Shown piece by piece: positions 60,899-64,000 of a stretch of DNA of 64,000 nucleotides. Under the pieces are notes generated by a model. It searched no databases. It had not been told where the DNA came from and saw nothing but the letters and a program-made list of their open reading frames with translations. Source of the stretch: Serratia grimesii NBRC 13537 (GTDB lineage Bacteria > Pseudomonadota > Gammaproteobacteria > Enterobacterales > Enterobacteriaceae); assembly GCF_001590905.1 (NCBI RefSeq), contig NZ_BCTT01000006.1:124001-188000 (forward strand), given 5' to 3'. How positions within the stretch are numbered: the first letter of the stretch is position 1; each line of letters opens with the position of its first letter. The position numbers were made by a program, and so were the translations under genes.

Positions 60899-61279
60899 AT
60901 GAAAACAGGGATGTGGCTATTGGCGGTGTTGCTGACGGGCTGTGGCGCAGATCAGGGCACCCGCACTGCGGGTGCCGGGCTGGCAACGCAGACGGTTGAA
61001 ACTTCATCGGCATCCTCGCCGCGCAGCAGTTATCCGGAAAGAATGCGTGTTGCCGTCACACAGGAAATGCAATTACCCGGCAAATATAAATCCCAGACCT
61101 GTTCGATCAGTCTCCATCTGTTGCCGGATGGCTCACTGAAAGATTTTAAGGTATTGAGGGGCGACGAAGCGCTTTGCGCGGCGGCAAGTCAGGCTGTGCA
61201 ACGCGCCAAATTGCCGAAAATGGCCAATGAGACCGAGTATGCACTTTTCAACCGCGTGGTACTGGATTTCATGCCCTGA
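60899..61279 (+). CDS. Lipoprotein with TolA C-terminal-like domain
   Basis: A 126-residue putative lipoprotein. The signal MKTGMWLLAVLLTGCGAD has a lipobox LTGC, so the mature protein begins at Cys15. A linker rich in Thr/Ser/Ala is followed by a TolA-C-like domain (about 45-126: SQTCSISLHLLPDGSLKDFK and GDEALCAAASQAVQRAKLPK), with two cysteines spaced as the TolA domain III disulfide. It lacks TolA's membrane anchor and long helix, and no tol genes are nearby. It follows the LysR gene by 38 bases. Confidence 0.8.
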   Translation: MKTGMWLLAVLLTGCGADQGTRTAGAGLATQTVETSSASSPRSSYPERMRVAVTQEMQLPGKYKSQTCSISLHLLPDGSLKDFKVLRGDEALCAAASQAVQRAKLPKMANETEYALFNRVVLDFMP

Positions 61280-61312
61280 TACGGCAAGCAAAGTACGCGC
61301 TGCCAAGGCGGG

Positions 61313-61738
61313 TTATAGAATGCCTTTCTGTGCAAACGTGATACGCGTGGCTTCATTGAGGTCGAGCTCAGGTATCTTCTCCGGGCTGACCCAGGCGATT
61401 TCCTGAAACTCTTCATTAAAGCTAATCTGCCGGTTGGCACTCACACAGTCGAAAATCAGATACAGCATGTAGATTTCCTCTGTCGTGCCATCAGAGTAGG
61501 TCTTGGTACGGACGTCATCCCTGAAAGTCCAGGGGGTAATCTGGGTGATATGCAGTGCTTCTCCCAGTTCTTCTCTGATCTCTCGACGGAGGGCATCCTC
61601 AATTGTCTCTCCTGGCTCCATACCGCCACCGGACAGTGCCCACTGACCGGGGAATACGCCACGATCGTTGGCCATTTTACACAGTAAATACTCACCATTG
61701 TTTTCAATAATTGGGCAGACAATGATCCGCTGACGCAT
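61313..61738 (-). CDS. nudI: Nucleoside triphosphatase NudI
   Basis: A 141-residue NUDIX enzyme closely matching E. coli NudI (YfaO) in length and sequence: [38 protein letters not shown], the NUDIX box ending [13 protein letters not shown], and [18 protein letters not shown]. It hydrolyses pyrimidine nucleoside triphosphates, including dUTP and dTTP, to monophosphates. Start 61738 has GAGGTT upstream. Monocistronic; convergent with the lipoprotein gene. Confidence 0.92.
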   Translation of the reverse strand: MRQRIIVCPIIENNGEYLLCKMANDRGVFPGQWALSGGGMEPGETIEDALRREIREELGEALHITQITPWTFRDDVRTKTYSDGTTEEIYMLYLIFDCVSANRQISFNEEFQEIAWVSPEKIPELDLNEATRITFAQKGIL

Positions 61739-61948
61739 GTAACCTCCTGATGTCACAATTTTTTATTAACTTATCAGATAGCGGCTTTCGTTGAGCCATG
61801 ATTCTCTCAGCAATGCCTGTGGGATCATGAAATTGTATTGAATGCGGCATTATGCGCTGATTTTTCACTTTGCTTTGCCGCTTTCGTTATTTTGAGCGTC
61901 CAGGCGGCTCGCTGATACTGAGCAAAACCTCATACAGCGAGCCCATGC

Positions 61949-63016
61949 ATGTCTTCAGATAAACGTCATAGCCACTATCTGCATCCCGCCCAGCGCGATT
62001 GGATCCAACAGCTTAATCAGCGCTGGTCTTGGCGGTTGGAGCTGCCAACCTGGGGCATTATGGCGGTGGTTTACGGTGGTTGGTTTGGCGTAGTGCAATA
62101 CTGGCAGACATTGGGACCATGGCTTGGCACGCCGTTACTGATTTTGCTAACGACCTGGTATATGTCGTTACAGCATGAACTTATTCACGGCCATCCGACG
62201 CGCTGGCCGCGGTTCAATCAACTCTTCGGTTTGTTGCCACTGGCGGTATGGTATCCCTACGGTCTCTATCGTGATTCGCATATTCAGCATCACCGCAATG
62301 AACACCTCACCGATCCGCATGAAGATCCTGAAAGCTATTACTTTAGCCAAGCGCAATGGCAGCATTATCCACGGTTTATTCCTCTGTTGGCCAAGGTGCG
62401 TAATACGTTGCTCGGGCGCATTGCGCTTGGCCCTGCACTGGACATTGCTGCAACCGGAATCACTGCGTTAAAAACGATCGCTGCCGGTGAAATGCGCACA
62501 TTGGTGATGTGGCTGGTGCATTTGCTGTTGTTGGCGGGGGTATTGAGCTGGCTGCAACAACACGGCATTGGCACCGCGTTTTACCTGCTGGCCATCAGCT
62601 ATCCGGCGTTGGCGCTGACCAAGGTAAGATCGTTTTTTGAGCACCGTGCCGTTGAAGCTCCGCAGGCACGTTCTATTATTAATGAGGCGGCCTGGCCGTG
62701 GCGGCTGCTGTTTCTTAATCTGAACTATCATTTAGTTCACCATGATCTCCCCGGCTTACCGTGGTACGGTTTACGGCAGGTGTATCTGGCGGAACGTGAT
62801 GAATATCAGCAGCGCAGCCAGGGATTTGTGGTGCAAGGCTATGGCCAGTGGGTGAGCGAATACGCGTTTACCCCGGTTGCCGTTGAGGTTCATCCGTTCA
62901 ATGCCGGCGAGTTGCCAGGGGAAACACCGGGCGAAAATGAAGCCTGGCCGGCAGAGACATTTATTGTGCGATGGAAGCGCGCTTCTCAGGATTTTCCAAT
63001 CGATCTGGCCAAATAG
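61949..63016 (+). CDS. Membrane fatty acid desaturase
   Basis: A 355-residue di-iron desaturase/hydroxylase-like membrane protein. Three histidine boxes are visible: HELIHGH (76-82), HIQHH (111-115), and NYHLVHHDLPG near residue 255. Hydrophobic segments at about 35-55, 60-75, 90-105 and 190-225 frame them. It would introduce a double bond or hydroxyl into a lipid acyl chain or a carotenoid-like substrate. Enterobacteria mostly make unsaturated fatty acids anaerobically, so this is accessory. The start codon context is weak. osmF follows after 29 bases, so co-transcription is possible. Confidence 0.85.
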   Translation: MSSDKRHSHYLHPAQRDWIQQLNQRWSWRLELPTWGIMAVVYGGWFGVVQYWQTLGPWLGTPLLILLTTWYMSLQHELIHGHPTRWPRFNQLFGLLPLAVWYPYGLYRDSHIQHHRNEHLTDPHEDPESYYFSQAQWQHYPRFIPLLAKVRNTLLGRIALGPALDIAATGITALKTIAAGEMRTLVMWLVHLLLLAGVLSWLQQHGIGTAFYLLAISYPALALTKVRSFFEHRAVEAPQARSIINEAAWPWRLLFLNLNYHLVHHDLPGLPWYGLRQVYLAERDEYQQRSQGFVVQGYGQWVSEYAFTPVAVEVHPFNAGELPGETPGENEAWPAETFIVRWKRASQDFPIDLAK

Positions 63017-63045
63017 CCGGAAAATACACAACAAGAGGAAAAAAT

Positions 63046-63978
63046 ATGGCAATCACCCCCTCACGTGGTCGTGTCTTTGCGTTGGCACTGAGTTTACTCG
63101 CGGCAAGCCTCGGTGTGGCACAGGCGGCTGATACGGTGCGCGTTGGCTCCAAAATCGATACCGAAGGCTCGTTGCTCGGCAATATTATCGTGCAGGTGCT
63201 GGAATCCAATGGCATCAAAACCACCAATAAATTACAGCTCGGCACCACCAAGGTGCTGCGCGGGGCGATCACCTCCGGCGAAATTGACGTTTACCCGGAA
63301 TACACCGGCAACGGCGCATTTTTCTTTTCTGATGAAAGAGACCCTGCATGGAAAAATGCTCAGGCCGGTTTTGAGAAAGTGAAAAAGCTGGATTATGACA
63401 AGAACAAAATTGTCTGGTTGGATGCCGCACCGGCTAATAATACCTGGACCATTGCGATCCGTCAGGACGTGGCGGACGCCAATCATCTGAAAACGCTGGC
63501 CGATCTGGGCAAGTGGATCAACGGTGGTGGCAAATTCAAACTGGCGGCGTCGGCGGAGTTTATTGAACGTCCAGATGCTTTGCCGGCATTCCAGGGCGCC
63601 TACGGCTTTAAGCTGAATCAGGATCAGTTGCTATCGTTGGCTGGAGGTGACACGGCGGTGACCATCAAGGCCGCAGCGGAACAGACTTCCGGTGTGAACG
63701 CGGCGATGGCCTACGGGACCGATGGCCCGGTGGCAGCGCTGGGATTACAAACGTTGGAAGATCCAAAAGGTGTGCAGCCAATTTACGCGCCAGCACCGAT
63801 TATTCGCGAAGCCACGCTAAAACAGCATCCCAACATCGCTGAATTACTGAAACCGGTATTCGCTTCACTGGATGGCCCGACACTGCAAAAACTCAATGCA
63901 CAGATTGCGGTAGAAGGTCAGGACGCCAAACAGGTTGCGGCGGCTTACCTGAAAGAGAAAGGGTTAGTGAAGGGGTAA
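63046..63978 (+). CDS. osmF: Glycine betaine/osmoprotectant ABC transporter binding protein OsmF
   Basis: A 310-residue exported binding protein with signal RVFALALSLLAASLGVAQAA (cleavage near residue 27). It closely resembles E. coli OsmF/YehZ: VRVGSKIDTEGSLLGNIIVQ, then QLGTTKVLRGAITSGEIDVY, GNGAFFF, and TSGVNAAMAYGTDGPVAAL. The family binds glycine betaine or similar compounds, with conserved aromatic residues forming the quaternary-amine cage. AGAGGAA precedes ATG 63046. The permease and ATPase genes (yehYXW order in E. coli) are not seen because the window ends 22 bases after the stop. Confidence 0.93.
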   Translation: MAITPSRGRVFALALSLLAASLGVAQAADTVRVGSKIDTEGSLLGNIIVQVLESNGIKTTNKLQLGTTKVLRGAITSGEIDVYPEYTGNGAFFFSDERDPAWKNAQAGFEKVKKLDYDKNKIVWLDAAPANNTWTIAIRQDVADANHLKTLADLGKWINGGGKFKLAASAEFIERPDALPAFQGAYGFKLNQDQLLSLAGGDTAVTIKAAAEQTSGVNAAMAYGTDGPVAALGLQTLEDPKGVQPIYAPAPIIREATLKQHPNIAELLKPVFASLDGPTLQKLNAQIAVEGQDAKQVAAAYLKEKGLVKG

Positions 63979-64000
63979 CACCACTGGCCCCCTGCTGGGG

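Overview
The window reads as chromosomal DNA of an Enterobacterales bacterium, most likely Serratia or a close relative. Many proteins resemble E. coli families (YehS, SseA, NudI, OsmF), but they sit among accessory genes typical of Serratia/Yersinia-type genomes: srfABC, an enhancin-like metalloprotease, urea amidolyase with a Urt transporter, and an sfn/ssu sulfur cluster. Coding is dense, moderately GC-rich and in short operons. I saw no rRNA, tRNA, CRISPR array, prophage or insertion sequence. This assignment is inference from gene content.

Layout. 1-5.2 kb: a cut-off LysR gene, a quinone oxidoreductase, an MpaB-type oxygenase, a SUFU-domain protein, an isochorismatase-type hydrolase and a beta-hydroxyacid-dehydrogenase-like enzyme. 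5.3-7.0 kb: an SDR remnant abutting an auxiliary tryptophanyl-tRNA synthetase gene, which is preceded by a complete trp-type attenuator with a tandem-Trp leader peptide. 7.1-10.8 kb: a phosphonate-type ABC transporter (phnCDEE) with a possible PhoB box. 11.0-11.5 kb: yehS. 11.5-17.3 kb: an organosulfur cluster. Two FMN monooxygenases (SfnG, SsuD types) and a FAD/NAD(P)-binding protein diverge from an unusual sigma-54 activator whose C-terminal half is an SsuA-like sulfonate-binding domain. The shared intergenic region holds two 16-bp palindromes and a sigma-54 promoter.

17.6-22.6 kb: enhancin-like M60 peptidase, SulP transporter coupled to a beta carbonic anhydrase, and a DUF1471 protein. 23.0-35.1 kb: a urea-utilisation block of allophanate hydrolase, urea carboxylase, a GntR regulator and urtABCDE. 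It is headed by a consensus sigma-54 promoter with NtrC-like sites. 35.2-42.3 kb: DUF2165 membrane protein behind a structured leader, a Tat-exported acid phosphatase with a PhoB-like box, GNAT, an FAD monooxygenase behind a near-perfect Fur box, DUF4865, LysR and SseA. 42.5-48.8 kb: srfABC, with stop/start overlaps at both junctions.

49-64 kb: NUDIX, DUF523, SDR/AraC/NAD-binding operon, MocR regulator divergent from DUF1127-GST, Gfo/Idh/MocA oxidoreductase, amidohydrolase/ABM/YcaC operon with divergent LysR, TolA-C lipoprotein, NudI, a fatty acid desaturase and OsmF.

The common theme is nutrient scavenging under dedicated starvation signals (S through sigma-54, N through sigma-54/NtrC, P through PhoB, Fe through Fur, Trp through attenuation), together with possible host-interaction genes (enhancin, srfABC). 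The most unusual items are the sigma-54 activator/SsuA fusion with its palindromic sites, and the attenuator-controlled second TrpRS. Regulatory assignments rest on motif inspection only.
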